A DNA stretch of 64,000 nt from Palsa-295 sp963785585. GTDB lineage: Bacteria > Acidobacteriota > Terriglobia > Acidiferrales > UBA7541. Location: positions 1,550,001-1,614,000 of the forward strand of contig CAWAVW010000004.1 in NCBI GenBank assembly GCA_963785585.1. The letters run 5' to 3'. Shown piece after piece: positions 8,588 to 17,045 of this stretch; positions within the stretch are counted from its first letter, which is position 1; each line of letters begins with the position of its first letter. Made by a program: the position numbers and the translations under genes. The notes beneath the pieces were generated by a model. It saw only the letters and a program-made list of their open reading frames with translations. It searched no databases and had not been told where the DNA came from.

Positions 8588-8630
8588 CAGCGCGCCGAAA
8601 AACGGCGAGGCGGCGCGGGCTTGCATCCCA

Positions 8631-9020
8631 TTACTCGGTCTGAGGCTTGGGCGCGCTGGGCGGCAGCTTCATCCGCAAACTTACGTTGGAATTCTTACCG
8701 GCTTTCACTTTCACGCGGTCTTCCTTGTCCAGGAAACCCTTGGACTGGAAGGCAAGGTCGTACGTGCCGGGCTTCAGATTGTCGAACCGGTAGCTACCGC
8801 TGCCATCGGTCGAGGCGTTGGTCGATTCCTTGGTTTCCTCGTTGAGCAGCATCACGCGCGCCCCGGAAAGCGGCGAGCCGTGATTGTCGTTTACCGTGCC
8901 GGTGATGGTGCCGGTGGTGGGCGGCGGTCCGGCAGGTTTTTTGGTTTTTTGCGCCGACGCGCCCAGCGAACTCAACGCAAACAGAACCGCCAACGCCAGG
9001 CATCCCGAAATTCTTCGCAC
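8631..9020 (-). CDS. Small secreted CarboxypepD-regulatory-like protein
   Basis: This 129-residue protein has a signal peptide (MRRISGCLALAVLFALSSLGASAQ) followed by a lysine/proline-rich linker. A single transthyretin-like carboxypeptidase regulatory domain covers about residues 40-125: TGTITGTVNDNHGSPLSGARV, DGSGSYRFDNLKPGTYDLAFQSKGF and a final beta strand. Such domains are a structural unit in many secreted acidobacterial proteins and have no enzymatic activity of their own. The start is a GTG, supported by a GGAGAG about six bases upstream. The LytTR regulator gene ends 34 bases upstream on the same strand and could share its transcript. Confidence 0.8.
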   Translation of the reverse strand: MRRISGCLALAVLFALSSLGASAQKTKKPAGPPPTTGTITGTVNDNHGSPLSGARVMLLNEETKESTNASTDGSGSYRFDNLKPGTYDLAFQSKGFLDKEDRVKVKAGKNSNVSLRMKLPPSAPKPQTE

Positions 9021-9054
9021 GCGGATCTCTCCTGAAAATTAAATTTGCTACGGC

Positions 9055-9834
9055 CTACAGTTTCAGAAAATCGCGCAGCCGGCGCGTCTGCGCGCGTGAC
9101 ACAGGAATTTCACTTGCGCGCTTGTCGTTCATTTTCAGCATGTAACTGGATTTGAACCAGGGCACGACTTCCTTGATGTGGTTCATGTTGACCAGATACG
9201 AGCGGTGCGCGCGCCAAAACGTGTCGTTGTCGAGCGAGGCGGCCAGTTCTTCGATCGTGCGGTAATTCGAAACCCCCTCGAAGTCGCGGGCGAAGATGGT
9301 GATTTCGCCGTCCTGGATGGAGGCGTAAATCATTTCTTCGGCATCGACAAGGAGCATGCGCGACTGCGATTTTACCAGCAGCTTCACGGGCTGCGCCGCG
9401 CGGGTTGTGGGAACGGCAAGCTGGCCGACCAGCTCTTCGAGGCGCTCGACCGGCGACGTGTTCGCTTCGATCATTTTCTTCACGCGTTGGACGGCCTTGG
9501 CGATGCGCGCTTTGTCGAATGGCTTGAGCACGTAATCGACGGCGTTTACGTCAAATGCCTGCAACGCGTAGTTGTCGAAGGCCGTGGCGAACACGATCTG
9601 CGGGACTTTCACTTTTCGCTCGAACAACTTCTTGATGACGCCGAAGCCGTCGAGGCCGGGCATCTGGACGTCGAGAAATACGAGGTCGGGATCGTATTCC
9701 TTGATCAGCGCGATCGCTTCCAGGCCGTTTTTGCCGTGGGCGATCACGTTCACCTCGGGAATGTCGCGCAGCAAATAGGTGAGTTCGTCGCGCGCGGGTC
9801 GTTCGTCGTCCACAATCAGTGTGGTGATGGTCAT
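9055..9834 (-). CDS. LytTR-family response regulator
   Basis: Residues 1-120 are a receiver domain with the acidic pair DDE at 9-11, the phospho-acceptor aspartate at position 55 (LVFLDVQMPGLDG) and the conserved KPF motif (VLKPFDKARI). About 155-259 form a LytTR DNA-binding domain (RSYLVNMNHIKEVVPWFKSSYML ending RRLRDFLKL). LytTR regulators bind direct repeats upstream of targets and usually pair with a membrane histidine kinase of the LytS/His_kinase type. No kinase gene is adjacent in this window, so its partner is encoded elsewhere. It is divergent from the NUDIX gene, with 131 bases between starts. Confidence 0.93.
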   Translation of the reverse strand: MTITTLIVDDERPARDELTYLLRDIPEVNVIAHGKNGLEAIALIKEYDPDLVFLDVQMPGLDGFGVIKKLFERKVKVPQIVFATAFDNYALQAFDVNAVDYVLKPFDKARIAKAVQRVKKMIEANTSPVERLEELVGQLAVPTTRAAQPVKLLVKSQSRMLLVDAEEMIYASIQDGEITIFARDFEGVSNYRTIEELAASLDNDTFWRAHRSYLVNMNHIKEVVPWFKSSYMLKMNDKRASEIPVSRAQTRRLRDFLKL

Positions 9835-9965
9835 CGATAGAGCCAGCCGCCAGTATATGCAACCGCTCCGAGGGCGGCAACCAATCCCGCCGCGCGCGAC
9901 GGGGCTTGCGGCACGGACCTTGGCGCTGGGTTAGAATTGAGGAGTCTTCATCCTAAGGAGTTTCC

Positions 9966-10523
9966 GTGCCGAACCGAAAGCAAAAGAGGAAAGCGCTAGC
10001 GAAGGTGCTGAGCAGCAAAGTCGTATTTCATGGCGATATTTTCGATGTCCGCAAAGAGAAAGTGCGCGAGCCGCAGGGCGTAATCGCCGAACGCGATGTG
10101 GTTACGCATCCCGGTTCCGTCGTAGTGATGCCGGTGTTTCCCGACGGGCGCATCCTGATGATTCGCCAGTACCGCCATTCGGCGAAGCAGTATCTATGGG
10201 AATTGGTCGCCGGAAGGAAGGATCCCGGCGAAACGTTTCTGCATGGCGCGCACCGCGAACTCAAGGAAGAAACCGGCTACTCCGCAAAGCGGATGCGGCA
10301 ATTGATGGACGTGTTCCCTACTCCCGGATTTGTCGCCGAGAACATGGTGATTTTCCTGGCCGAGGGTCTGACGAAAGGCGAGGCGCATCCCGAAGCGGAC
10401 GAGAAAATCTCACAAAAGATTTTCACGCTGAAGGAGCTGGAATCGTGGATTCGAAGTGGTCGCCTGCGCGACGCGAAGTCGGTGTCGGCGATTTTGTTTT
10501 ATTCGCGATTCCTGGCGAAATAA
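9966..10523 (+). CDS. NUDIX hydrolase, ADP-ribose pyrophosphatase-like
   Basis: The complete NUDIX box is present at residues 83-104, GRKDPGETFLHGAHRELKEE followed by TG, giving the Gx5Ex7REUxEExG pattern that binds the divalent metal. The flanks (VFHGDIFDVRKEKVREPQG, VVVMPVFPDGRILMIRQYRH, FPTPGFVAENMVIFLAEGL) match the ADP-ribose/nucleoside-diphosphate-sugar pyrophosphatase group. Those enzymes remove ADP-ribose or related compounds from the cytoplasm. The start is GTG at 9966, with AAGGAG five bases before it. A TAGAAT box at 9932-9937 could be its -10, but a matching -35 is weak. It is a single-gene plus-strand unit, converging on the heme cluster. Confidence 0.9.
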   Translation: MPNRKQKRKALAKVLSSKVVFHGDIFDVRKEKVREPQGVIAERDVVTHPGSVVVMPVFPDGRILMIRQYRHSAKQYLWELVAGRKDPGETFLHGAHRELKEETGYSAKRMRQLMDVFPTPGFVAENMVIFLAEGLTKGEAHPEADEKISQKIFTLKELESWIRSGRLRDAKSVSAILFYSRFLAK

Positions 10524-10535
10524 TCGCCCGGGGTT

Positions 10536-11012
10536 TTACCGGTTCGCGAGTCGAAGCAAAATCACGGAAACCCAGGGCGCGCCGATCGGTTTGTAGGCGA
10601 TGTACAGCAGCCAATACACGATCACGCCGGTGATCGAAACGTACAGCCAGATCGGAAACGTCCAGTGAGCGATTTTCTTGTGGCTACTGAACCGGTCGCT
10701 CAGCGCGTAGGCCAGCGTGACGATTGCGAGAGGAACCGTGGTGATCGCGAGAATGGTGTGCGTGGTGAGCAGCGTGAAATACACCGGCCGGATCCAGCCC
10801 TGGCCCCCGAAACGGATCAGCCCGGCGTGAAAGTGGAAATACAAATAGAAACCCAAAAATACCATCGAGCACAAGAAAGCCGCGACCATGCAAATGCGGT
10901 GAAAGAATATTTTCCCGGCGCGAATGAAGGCGAATCCGGTGAGCAACAGAACGGTGCAGGCTGCGTTGAGCGAAGCGTTGATGGCCGGAAGCGAAGAAAG
11001 CGGAATCGTCAT
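10536..11012 (-). CDS. DUF420 / CtaM-like membrane protein
   Basis: The protein has 158 residues with four to five membrane segments and belongs to DUF420. The family includes YozB/CtaM, needed for maturation of heme-copper (aa3-type) oxidases in Firmicutes. Conserved features are LPAINASLNAACTVLL, FFHRICMVAAFLCSMVFLGFYL and the HAGLIRFGGQGWIRPVYFTLLTTHT segment, whose histidines are candidate metal or heme ligands. I place the start at the ATG at 11012 because the longer frame would run into ctaB and lacks family similarity; this leaves 23 bases after the ctaB stop. It is the last gene of the cluster, next to heme A and O synthesis, which supports an oxidase-assembly role. Confidence 0.85.
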   Translation of the reverse strand: MTIPLSSLPAINASLNAACTVLLLTGFAFIRAGKIFFHRICMVAAFLCSMVFLGFYLYFHFHAGLIRFGGQGWIRPVYFTLLTTHTILAITTVPLAIVTLAYALSDRFSSHKKIAHWTFPIWLYVSITGVIVYWLLYIAYKPIGAPWVSVILLRLANR

Positions 11013-11035
11013 TTGGTCCGGAAAACCCGAAACTC

Positions 11036-11929
11036 CTAGCGCGAAACCTTGTCGAGCGTCATCCACAGCAGCAGAATCGGAATGTGCGCGACGGTCGCGT
11101 GCATCAGCCACTTGGCGCGAACGTTGGTGCGGTGACGATTGGCCCAGAATCCGACTCGCAGCAGCACGATGCCCAGCAGCAGCGCCCCGAAAAAGTAGCT
11201 CATCCCCGTCATGCCCAGCACGAACGGCATCAGGCTGACCGGCACGAGCGCCGCGGACATGCTCAAAATCACGCTGAACGTCACATCGCCCTTCGGCTCC
11301 ACGGTGGGCAGCATTTTGATTCCTGCCCGTCCGTAGTCTTCACGGTACATCCACGCGATCGCCATGAAGTGAGGAAATTGCCACACGAACAAAATTGCGA
11401 ACAAGACCCACGCGCCCTCGGTAAGTGAGCCCCGCGCCGCTGCCCAACCGATCAACGGCGGCAGTGCGCCGGGAATGGCGCCGACGGCCGTGGCGAGCGT
11501 GGTGCGCGTTTTCAGCGGTGTGTAGGCCGCGAGGTAGGAAACGCTGGTTACAAAAGCGATGATGGCGGCCAGCAAATTCACGGCGAGAGCCAGCCAGAGT
11601 GTGCCGATCAGGATCGTACCGATTCCGAACAGTAATACTTCCCGTGGCTGCAAAATTCCCGACGGCAAAGGGCGCATCGATGTGCGACGCATCAGGGCGT
11701 CCATATCGCGTTCCATGTATTGGTTCAGGGCCGCCGTGCCGCCAGCGACGAGCAACGTGGCGCAGAGCGTAGTGACCAGGCGCATCCAGTCCATTGCGCC
11801 GGTCGAGCCCAGGTAAAATCCCGCGACCGTGGTGATGACAACCAGGAAAGTAACGTCGGGTTTGGTGAGGACTACGTACGCCCAGGGCTTATCGATTGCG
11901 GAGATGGCTGCAGCTGGCTCTTGGTTCAT
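11036..11929 (-). CDS. ctaB: Protoheme IX farnesyltransferase (heme O synthase)
   Basis: CtaB attaches a farnesyl group to protoheme to make heme O, the precursor of heme A. This is a multi-pass UbiA-family membrane protein. The prenyl-diphosphate binding motif NQYMERDMDALMRRT (NxxxDxxxD) lies near residue 85, and YTPLKTRT and a second aspartate-rich loop lie further on. The start chosen is ATG at 11929 (MNQEPAAAISAI, then PWAYVVLTKPDVTFLV), 16 bases after the ctaA stop. A GTG or ATG further upstream would overlap ctaA. It is flanked by ctaA and the DUF420 gene, a classic cytochrome oxidase assembly grouping. Confidence 0.93.
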   Translation of the reverse strand: MNQEPAAAISAIDKPWAYVVLTKPDVTFLVVITTVAGFYLGSTGAMDWMRLVTTLCATLLVAGGTAALNQYMERDMDALMRRTSMRPLPSGILQPREVLLFGIGTILIGTLWLALAVNLLAAIIAFVTSVSYLAAYTPLKTRTTLATAVGAIPGALPPLIGWAAARGSLTEGAWVLFAILFVWQFPHFMAIAWMYREDYGRAGIKMLPTVEPKGDVTFSVILSMSAALVPVSLMPFVLGMTGMSYFFGALLLGIVLLRVGFWANRHRTNVRAKWLMHATVAHIPILLLWMTLDKVSR

Positions 11930-11945
11930 ATTCGGCCCGTCGGCA

Positions 11946-12902
11946 TTATGCCCTAGAACTCTCGGTTCGCGCACCAGCAGAATTTGAATCTTCTGCCGCC
12001 AAACCTTCCGGACGGATCAAGCGGAAACAGGAAAGTGTGAGGAGCACACTCGATGCGAGCGTCAATGCGCCGACCAACACGTGCGCCACGGTGAGCACGA
12101 CGTAAACCAACGTCGGCTGAGCGGCGCGGGCTGCTTGCACGACGGCCCAATAGGCGGCCAATCCGAGCAAAATCTGCGTACCGAGGAAGGCTTGCAACAA
12201 AATGCCCCATCGGCGCAGGTCGCGGACGTTGCCGAAGCGCTTGCGCACGGTGCGTCCCGTCCAAACCACCAGGAACAACACGACGACGGCGCCAACCATG
12301 TGCGGCTGAATGCCAAAGGCGCCGTGGCGGAATGCCGCGCCGAGAATCAACTGCACGAAAATCGCGCAGGTGGTGATGGTTGCCAGGGTACGGAGTTTGG
12401 GAGACGCGGCGTCATCGAGCAACGGCAACTCGCTTTGCCACCATTTGCTGGTGAAGAACGAAATGCTCAGGATTGTCACGAAGAAAAGCTGCGCCAGCGT
12501 GGCGTGCGCTGTCGAAACCGGCGGCGGCAGCAGCAACTTGACCGTCAGGCCGCCGAGCAGACCTTGCGCAATTACGAGCCCGAGGGCGGTCCATCCCAGC
12601 TTGCGAACCCAGGCTCGCGGTTCGCGCATCGCCAGCAGGATCGCCAAAATTACGGTAAGGAAACCGACGCCCGTCGCGATCATGCGGTGGCCGTGCTCCC
12701 AAAAAATTCCGCCGACCATCGGAGGCATCAGCGTCCCGTAGGATAGCGGCCAATCCGGCACGGCCAGGCCCGCGTCGTTGCTGGTGACGAGCGCGCCCGC
12801 CATCAACAAAAGCACGATGCAGCCCGAGGTCAGAACGGCGAACCGATGAACGCTGGGCGGTACCTGATTACCGTATTTTTGCGTCGCAAGTGTCTCGCTC
12901 AT
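11946..12902 (-). CDS. ctaA: Heme A synthase (COX15/CtaA)
   Basis: This polytopic 318-residue protein oxidises the methyl group of heme O to the formyl group of heme A. Recognisable elements are LVTSNDAGLAVPDWPLSYG near the first membrane segment, FWEHGHRMIATGVGF, STAHATLAQLFFV and FRHGAFGIQPHMVGA; the paired histidines are the usual heme ligands. About eight membrane spans are visible. It lies seven bases downstream of the cupredoxin-like lipoprotein gene and 16 bases upstream of ctaB. The presence of both enzymes implies an aa3- or caa3-type terminal oxidase encoded elsewhere. Confidence 0.93.
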   Translation of the reverse strand: MSETLATQKYGNQVPPSVHRFAVLTSGCIVLLLMAGALVTSNDAGLAVPDWPLSYGTLMPPMVGGIFWEHGHRMIATGVGFLTVILAILLAMREPRAWVRKLGWTALGLVIAQGLLGGLTVKLLLPPPVSTAHATLAQLFFVTILSISFFTSKWWQSELPLLDDAASPKLRTLATITTCAIFVQLILGAAFRHGAFGIQPHMVGAVVVLFLVVWTGRTVRKRFGNVRDLRRWGILLQAFLGTQILLGLAAYWAVVQAARAAQPTLVYVVLTVAHVLVGALTLASSVLLTLSCFRLIRPEGLAAEDSNSAGARTESSRA

Positions 12903-12909
12903 GTTGGCT

Positions 12910-13689
12910 CTACTCCGCTCGGAAGCTGAAATCTAAATTTGCGGATTGCTTCGGCCCGATCGTCACGGTTTGCTCCCGCGTTCCATACAATTCCTGCCAC
13001 GCGCCGATTGTGTAGGTTCCGGGCGGCAAGCCTTGCAGCGAGAACCTGCCGTCTTTCGACGTGACCGCGTAAAACGGATGATCGAACACGAAAAGATAGC
13101 CTTTCATCCAGGGATGGACGTTGCATTTCACCGGAATCGCCAGCTCCGGCGCGATGAACGTTTCCTCAATCGCGGGAGAACCGGGAATCTCGGAACGGTT
13201 CGACGGACGATTGTCCTTCGACATCACGAAAACATTGTGAGTCGCCTGGTCTTCGTTTTTCACTTCGAGCTTCTGCCCGGTCATCATGCCGAGCACTCGC
13301 GGCTCGTACATGCATCCCCGCTGCGTTAATTTCACCGCCTCGCGGGGCGCGGGAAACGCGTATTCGCTCGCGCCGGTTTTCACGTACACGATCACGTTCG
13401 CCAGGTTTCCGCTCGCGTCGGCCACCACTTGCGGCGGAACCACCGGAGTCGCATGGGCCGCCTGGCAGGAAGGCTCCGCGCTCATGTCAATCGCTCGGAG
13501 CGGCGGCGGAGTTCCCGTGAGCGTTACTCGCCCGGAAATGGATCCGACGGTTGCGGCATCCACGGACTTGCCGCCGCTTCGGTTGGCACGCCCGGCGCTG
13601 CCAGAATCCTTGGAGCTGCAACCCATCGCTGTGCACGAAAAAAGCAAAAGAATCGAGACCGAAATCCCCCGCCACCGCGGACAAATCAT
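12910..13689 (-). CDS. Cupredoxin-like lipoprotein with CarboxypepD-type domain
   Basis: The start at 13689 gives a 259-residue lipoprotein: hydrophobic segment SILLLFSCTAMGC with Cys24 as lipid site. After a Ser/Gly-rich linker, a beta domain starts near residue 48 (GSISGRVTLTGTPPP). The stretch QATHNVFVMSKDN (His151) followed by VKCNVHPWMKGYL (Cys189, His192, Met195) has the His-Cys-His-Met ligand pattern of type 1 copper proteins. The end (SKDGRFSLQGLPPGTYTIGAW) is a transthyretin-like regulatory fold. I infer a membrane-anchored copper/electron carrier, or a copper chaperone for the oxidase made with the CtaA/B hemes. The ATG overlaps the hemH TGA (ATGA). Longer upstream starts would lie inside hemH and are rejected. 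Confidence 0.8.
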   Translation of the reverse strand: MICPRWRGISVSILLLFSCTAMGCSSKDSGSAGRANRSGGKSVDAATVGSISGRVTLTGTPPPLRAIDMSAEPSCQAAHATPVVPPQVVADASGNLANVIVYVKTGASEYAFPAPREAVKLTQRGCMYEPRVLGMMTGQKLEVKNEDQATHNVFVMSKDNRPSNRSEIPGSPAIEETFIAPELAIPVKCNVHPWMKGYLFVFDHPFYAVTSKDGRFSLQGLPPGTYTIGAWQELYGTREQTVTIGPKQSANLDFSFRAE

Positions 13690-14693
13690 AATGCGAGGGA
13701 CGCTACCCCGCTGCGCATTCCAACGGACCTCAACACGAGGTCGGCGAGCGCGCGAATCAACAAGGGGGAATCGTTCAGCGCCGGCATCATGTGAAAATCC
13801 GTGATGCCCAGGGCGTGGGCCTCTTCGCGCGCTTCGATGTTGATTTCGTGCAGAGTTTCGATGTGCTCGGTCAAAAACGCGATGGGAATCACCAGCACGC
13901 GTTTGATGCCGCGCTGCGACATGTCTTTGATGGTGCCCGTCAAGGACGGCTGCAGCCACTTCTGCGGCCCCACTTTGCTCTGGAAGCAGAGAATGTGCGG
14001 GTTCGACCACGCGCCCATCTCGCGAACCAGCTGCACGGTTTCCTGGATTTGCCGCGGATACGGATCGCCCTTCTCCACCAGCGACATCGGCAGGCCATGG
14101 GCGCTGAAAACCAGGTGAACGTCCTGCGGGTCCGGCAAATTCAGCAGGACGCTATTGATGCGCTCGACGATTCCCGCGATGTAATCCGGATGCTCGTAAA
14201 AGTGTTCAATCACGTGGACGGGCACGCGATTGGCCCGCGGGCGCGCGTCGTACTGGCGAGTCCATTCGTTCAAGCTGCTCATGGTGGTAGCAAACGAATA
14301 CTGCGCATAGAGCGGCAGAAGCACCAGTTCGTCGTACGGCTCACTTTCCAGCTGCGCGATGGCGTCGGCGGTGTCTGGATGCCAGTAACGCATGGCCACG
14401 ATCGATCGAGCGGCCACATGCGGCTGCAGAGCCAGCTCCACGGCTTTCGCCTGCTGTTCCGTAAGCCGGCGAATGGGGGAGCCGCCGCCGATCTGCGCGT
14501 AGTGCTTTCCGGCGACGCGCGATCGCGTGGTGGAAATCAGTTTGGCCAGCGGCTTACGTGCCAGGAAAGCGCCGGGAAAATTGATGATGTCCGGATCGCA
14601 AAATAAATTATAGAGAAAGGGCTCAACCGACGATTGATCGTCCGGCCCGCCCAACTGAAACATCACCACCGCAACTCGTTTCGTGCTGCTCAT
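13686..14693 (-). CDS. hemH: Ferrochelatase
   Basis: HemH inserts iron into protoporphyrin IX as the last step of protoheme synthesis. The 335-residue protein has the expected pieces: VVMFQLGGPDDQSSVEPFLYNLF, YAQIGGGSPIRRLTEQQ, MRYWHPDTADAI, LVLLPLYAQYSFATTMSS and VFSAHGLPMSLVEKGDPYP, with the catalytic histidine in SAHGLP; the late block is FLTEHIETLHEINIEA. It sits between ccmD and the cupredoxin-like lipoprotein, 33 bases after ccmD, inside the cytochrome c maturation and heme A gene set. Its placement puts heme production and heme use under one transcript. Confidence 0.95.
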   Translation of the reverse strand: MSSTKRVAVVMFQLGGPDDQSSVEPFLYNLFCDPDIINFPGAFLARKPLAKLISTTRSRVAGKHYAQIGGGSPIRRLTEQQAKAVELALQPHVAARSIVAMRYWHPDTADAIAQLESEPYDELVLLPLYAQYSFATTMSSLNEWTRQYDARPRANRVPVHVIEHFYEHPDYIAGIVERINSVLLNLPDPQDVHLVFSAHGLPMSLVEKGDPYPRQIQETVQLVREMGAWSNPHILCFQSKVGPQKWLQPSLTGTIKDMSQRGIKRVLVIPIAFLTEHIETLHEINIEAREEAHALGITDFHMMPALNDSPLLIRALADLVLRSVGMRSGVASLAL

Positions 14694-14726
14694 GCCGCAC
14701 CTCTAAGGATGGCGCCCATCTCTTCC

Positions 14727-14867
14727 CTACTTCTCTTCCAACTGCCGCTTCAGTTGTTCGATGTCTTTCCGCAGCCCGGCGATGCGCGTGGCAACCGAAA
14801 ATTGGTACCCGAAGAATATGGCCCATACGACGATCCACGCCGCAAACAGGAATTGAAAATTGGTCAT
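14727..14867 (-). CDS. ccmD: CcmD-like small membrane protein
   Basis: This 46-residue protein is too short for usual cut-offs but well supported. It has one membrane segment (FLFAAWIVVWAIFFGYQF) followed by a basic amphipathic helix (RIAGLRKDIEQLKRQLEEK), the layout of CcmD. CcmD links CcmABC with heme-loaded CcmE and promotes its release. The ATG at 14867 overlaps the TGA of ccmC by four bases, and the gene ends 33 bases before hemH begins. Position immediately after ccmC is the normal ccmABCD order. Confidence 0.85.
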   Translation of the reverse strand: MTNFQFLFAAWIVVWAIFFGYQFSVATRIAGLRKDIEQLKRQLEEK

Positions 14868-15595
14868 TGCGTGACTCGCTCCGCCTTTCCAGTCGCCTCG
14901 GCGCTGAGAGCGCGGGATTCGGCCGCGAACTTCAGCTCCGAATATTCGTTGCGCAACAATTCCAGACGGTACCGGTCGAACAACACAACTACCATCACGC
15001 AGGTTATGGCGACCGCGCTCAAAAGCAGCGTCTTGCCCATTACCGGGTTTAGGCCCGAGCCGCTGCCACCCAGAATCACGGGCTGCGGATGCTGCGTCCG
15101 CCAGAGGCGGTTCGAAACGTACACCAGGGGCATATCGAGCGAGGCAAAAATCCCGAAGACCGCGGATAAAGTGGCTTTCTTTTCCGGATCTTCGAGCAGC
15201 CCGCGCAGCAGCAGGTAGGCAATGTACAACATCCAGAGGATGAACGTGCTGGTCAGCCGCGCGTCCCAGGTCCAGTAGATTCCCCACACCGGTTTGGCCC
15301 ACAGCGGACCGGTGGTCAGCCCGATCGTGCAACAAATCACGCCGACTTCGGCCGCGGAAACTCCCAACGCATCCCATTTTCGATCGTGGCTCAACAAATA
15401 CCTCACGTTGGCGACGAACACCGTGGTGAAGGCGCAGTACATGGCAATCCAACTTGCCACGTGGAAATAGAAAATCCGCTGGACGGCGTGCATGGTCGCC
15501 TCGTCCGGCGCTATGAAGAGCGCCACGTATCCGGCGCAGAACACCAGCACCGCAACGATCGACGTCCAAAGGATCCTTGACGATTTCAAACCCAA
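14864..15595 (-). CDS. ccmC: Heme exporter protein CcmC
   Basis: CcmC (CcsA/CcmC/CcmF heme-handling family) loads heme onto CcmE. The WWD-type motif reads WGIYWTWDARLTS near residue 125, and the flanking periplasmic histidines of the P-His type occur in YFHVASWIAMY and, later, in the loop before the last helices. Six membrane segments are visible over 243 residues. TTG at 15595 gives the longest frame. A second TTG at 15589 has the better-spaced AGGGG and may be the real start. It is 21 bases after ccmB and overlaps ccmD. Confidence 0.93.
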   Translation of the reverse strand: MGLKSSRILWTSIVAVLVFCAGYVALFIAPDEATMHAVQRIFYFHVASWIAMYCAFTTVFVANVRYLLSHDRKWDALGVSAAEVGVICCTIGLTTGPLWAKPVWGIYWTWDARLTSTFILWMLYIAYLLLRGLLEDPEKKATLSAVFGIFASLDMPLVYVSNRLWRTQHPQPVILGGSGSGLNPVMGKTLLLSAVAITCVMVVVLFDRYRLELLRNEYSELKFAAESRALSAEATGKAERVTQ

Positions 15596-15616
15596 ACCCC
15601 TATCGGGCCGAGGCGA

Positions 15617-16291
15617 TCACTCTTCCAGCAAATAATCGCAGAGCAGCCAACTGGCCGTCATAAACACAATATCAAATCCCGCCAGGAACGCGACCCATGT
15701 TCGATCGAGCGCCGGTTGCTCCAGAAAGAGTGACGCGGTTGATTCGACCGCCGCAATCAAAAGCGGCGCGAGAACCGGCAGAAGTAGCAGAGGCAACAGC
15801 AGTTCTCGCATGCGAGCCTGCGCCGAGACGGCCGAAAATACCGTGCCGGTGATCGTCAATCCCAGCGTTCCGAGGAATAAAACCAGGATCAGGCGACCCA
15901 GAATGCCCGCCAGGGAAACATTGTAGAGCACGCTGAACACGGGAACGATCGCGCATTCCGCCAGGAGCATGAAAATCAGATTGGCGATCATTTTGCCGAG
16001 CAGTATGGCGAAACCCGATATCGGCGCCATCCGCAAACCGTCGAGGGTATCGTTGGCCTGCTCGCGAGCAAACGACGGATTCAACATCAGCGACCCGGCG
16101 AACAGAAACGCGATCCATAAAAGCCCCGGGCCGAATCGCCGCGCCTCGGACGGGCTCGGATCGAACGCGAAACTGAACAGCACGACGACCACGAGGGAAA
16201 AAACGATCGTGGCGCTCAACAGTTCGCGGGTGCGGAATTCGAGACGGAGTTCCTTCCGGAGCAGTATCGCGGCCGCGCGAGCGGTGGACAC
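15617..16291 (-). CDS. ccmB: Heme exporter protein CcmB
   Basis: CcmB is the membrane subunit paired with the CcmA ATPase; the complex uses ATP to release holo-CcmE from CcmC. The protein is 224 residues with six hydrophobic spans. Characteristic stretches are LLRKELRLEFRTRELLSA at the N-terminus, FLFAGSLMLNPSFAREQANDTLDGL and ISGFAILLGKMIANL. The start is a GTG directly after the ccmA stop (TAA then GTG without a gap), so translation is very likely coupled. Confidence 0.93.
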   Translation of the reverse strand: MSTARAAAILLRKELRLEFRTRELLSATIVFSLVVVVLFSFAFDPSPSEARRFGPGLLWIAFLFAGSLMLNPSFAREQANDTLDGLRMAPISGFAILLGKMIANLIFMLLAECAIVPVFSVLYNVSLAGILGRLILVLFLGTLGLTITGTVFSAVSAQARMRELLLPLLLLPVLAPLLIAAVESTASLFLEQPALDRTWVAFLAGFDIVFMTASWLLCDYLLEE

Positions 16292-17035
16292 TTAAGCCTC
16301 CGCTCGCAGGGCGGCCAGCAGGGGCCGCGGGTCGCCACCCGAGCCGCTATCGCTTTCCACGCGGCCGGCCACCAGAGACACCGCTCGAGTCGCCAGGTCC
16401 AACGATTCATTGCGCGCGTGAGTGCTCATGATCACCGTCGCGCCCTGATCTCTGAATTGCGCCAGGCACATACGGAACCACGCCATGCCCTGGCGGTCGA
16501 GTCCCGCGGCGGGCTCATCGAGCAGCAGCAGCCGCGGTTGATGCACAATCGACCGCGCGACCGCGAGCCGTTGCCGCATTCCCCGCGAAAAGGTGCGAAC
16601 CTGGCTGTTCGCCCGCGATGCAAGACCGCAACTTTCCAGTGCGGACTTGGCAAGACTCTCCGGCTGATGCAATCCATACAGCTCGGACACCAGAGTTAAA
16701 TTTTCCAGGGCCGTCAGGTCGTCGTAGAGGAACGAGCTGTGTCCGACGAGACCGATGTTTGCCTTCACACTTGCGGAATTTGTGGGCGCAGGCGCGCCCG
16801 AACGCCCCGTAAAACTCACCTTGCCGCGCGTAGGAGCGGCCAGCAGAGCCGCAATCCGCAAAAGAGTGGTCTTGCCCGCGCCGTTCGGCCCAAGCAGCGC
16901 CACGAACTCCCCTGGCTGAATTTCCAAAGACACACCGCGCAACGCCGCGAGCCCGCCGAATCGCTTTTCAACGCCATCGAAGGTAATGCCGAAACCGGAA
17001 GGGGCGTTTTCGGTGCTGGTGCCGCGCGAGGCCAA
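16292..17035 (-). CDS. ccmA: Heme exporter ATP-binding protein CcmA
   Basis: This ABC ATPase of 247 residues has Walker A GPNGAGKTTLLR near residue 49, the signature FSRGMRQRLAVARS near 150 and Walker B LLLLDEPAAGLD near 171. With CcmB and CcmC it drives release of heme-bearing CcmE in the Ccm system. The start is TTG at 17035, ten bases after the stop of the upstream CarboxypepD-like gene, and no alternative ATG exists before the conserved domain. The C-terminus extends about 30 residues past the minimal ABC domain. Confidence 0.92.
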   Translation of the reverse strand: MASRGTSTENAPSGFGITFDGVEKRFGGLAALRGVSLEIQPGEFVALLGPNGAGKTTLLRIAALLAAPTRGKVSFTGRSGAPAPTNSASVKANIGLVGHSSFLYDDLTALENLTLVSELYGLHQPESLAKSALESCGLASRANSQVRTFSRGMRQRLAVARSIVHQPRLLLLDEPAAGLDRQGMAWFRMCLAQFRDQGATVIMSTHARNESLDLATRAVSLVAGRVESDSGSGGDPRPLLAALRAEA

Positions 17036-17045
17036 GGCGGGGCGC

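Noticed and set aside
8593..8607. Hairpin CGCCG/CGGCG as terminator of the CarboxypepD-like gene
   Set aside because: Five-base stem without a following T-run; common by chance in GC-rich DNA.
13690..14010. N-terminal extension of the cupredoxin-like protein to 14010
   Set aside because: It lies inside hemH in another frame and lacks a signal; the lipoprotein signal starts at 13689.
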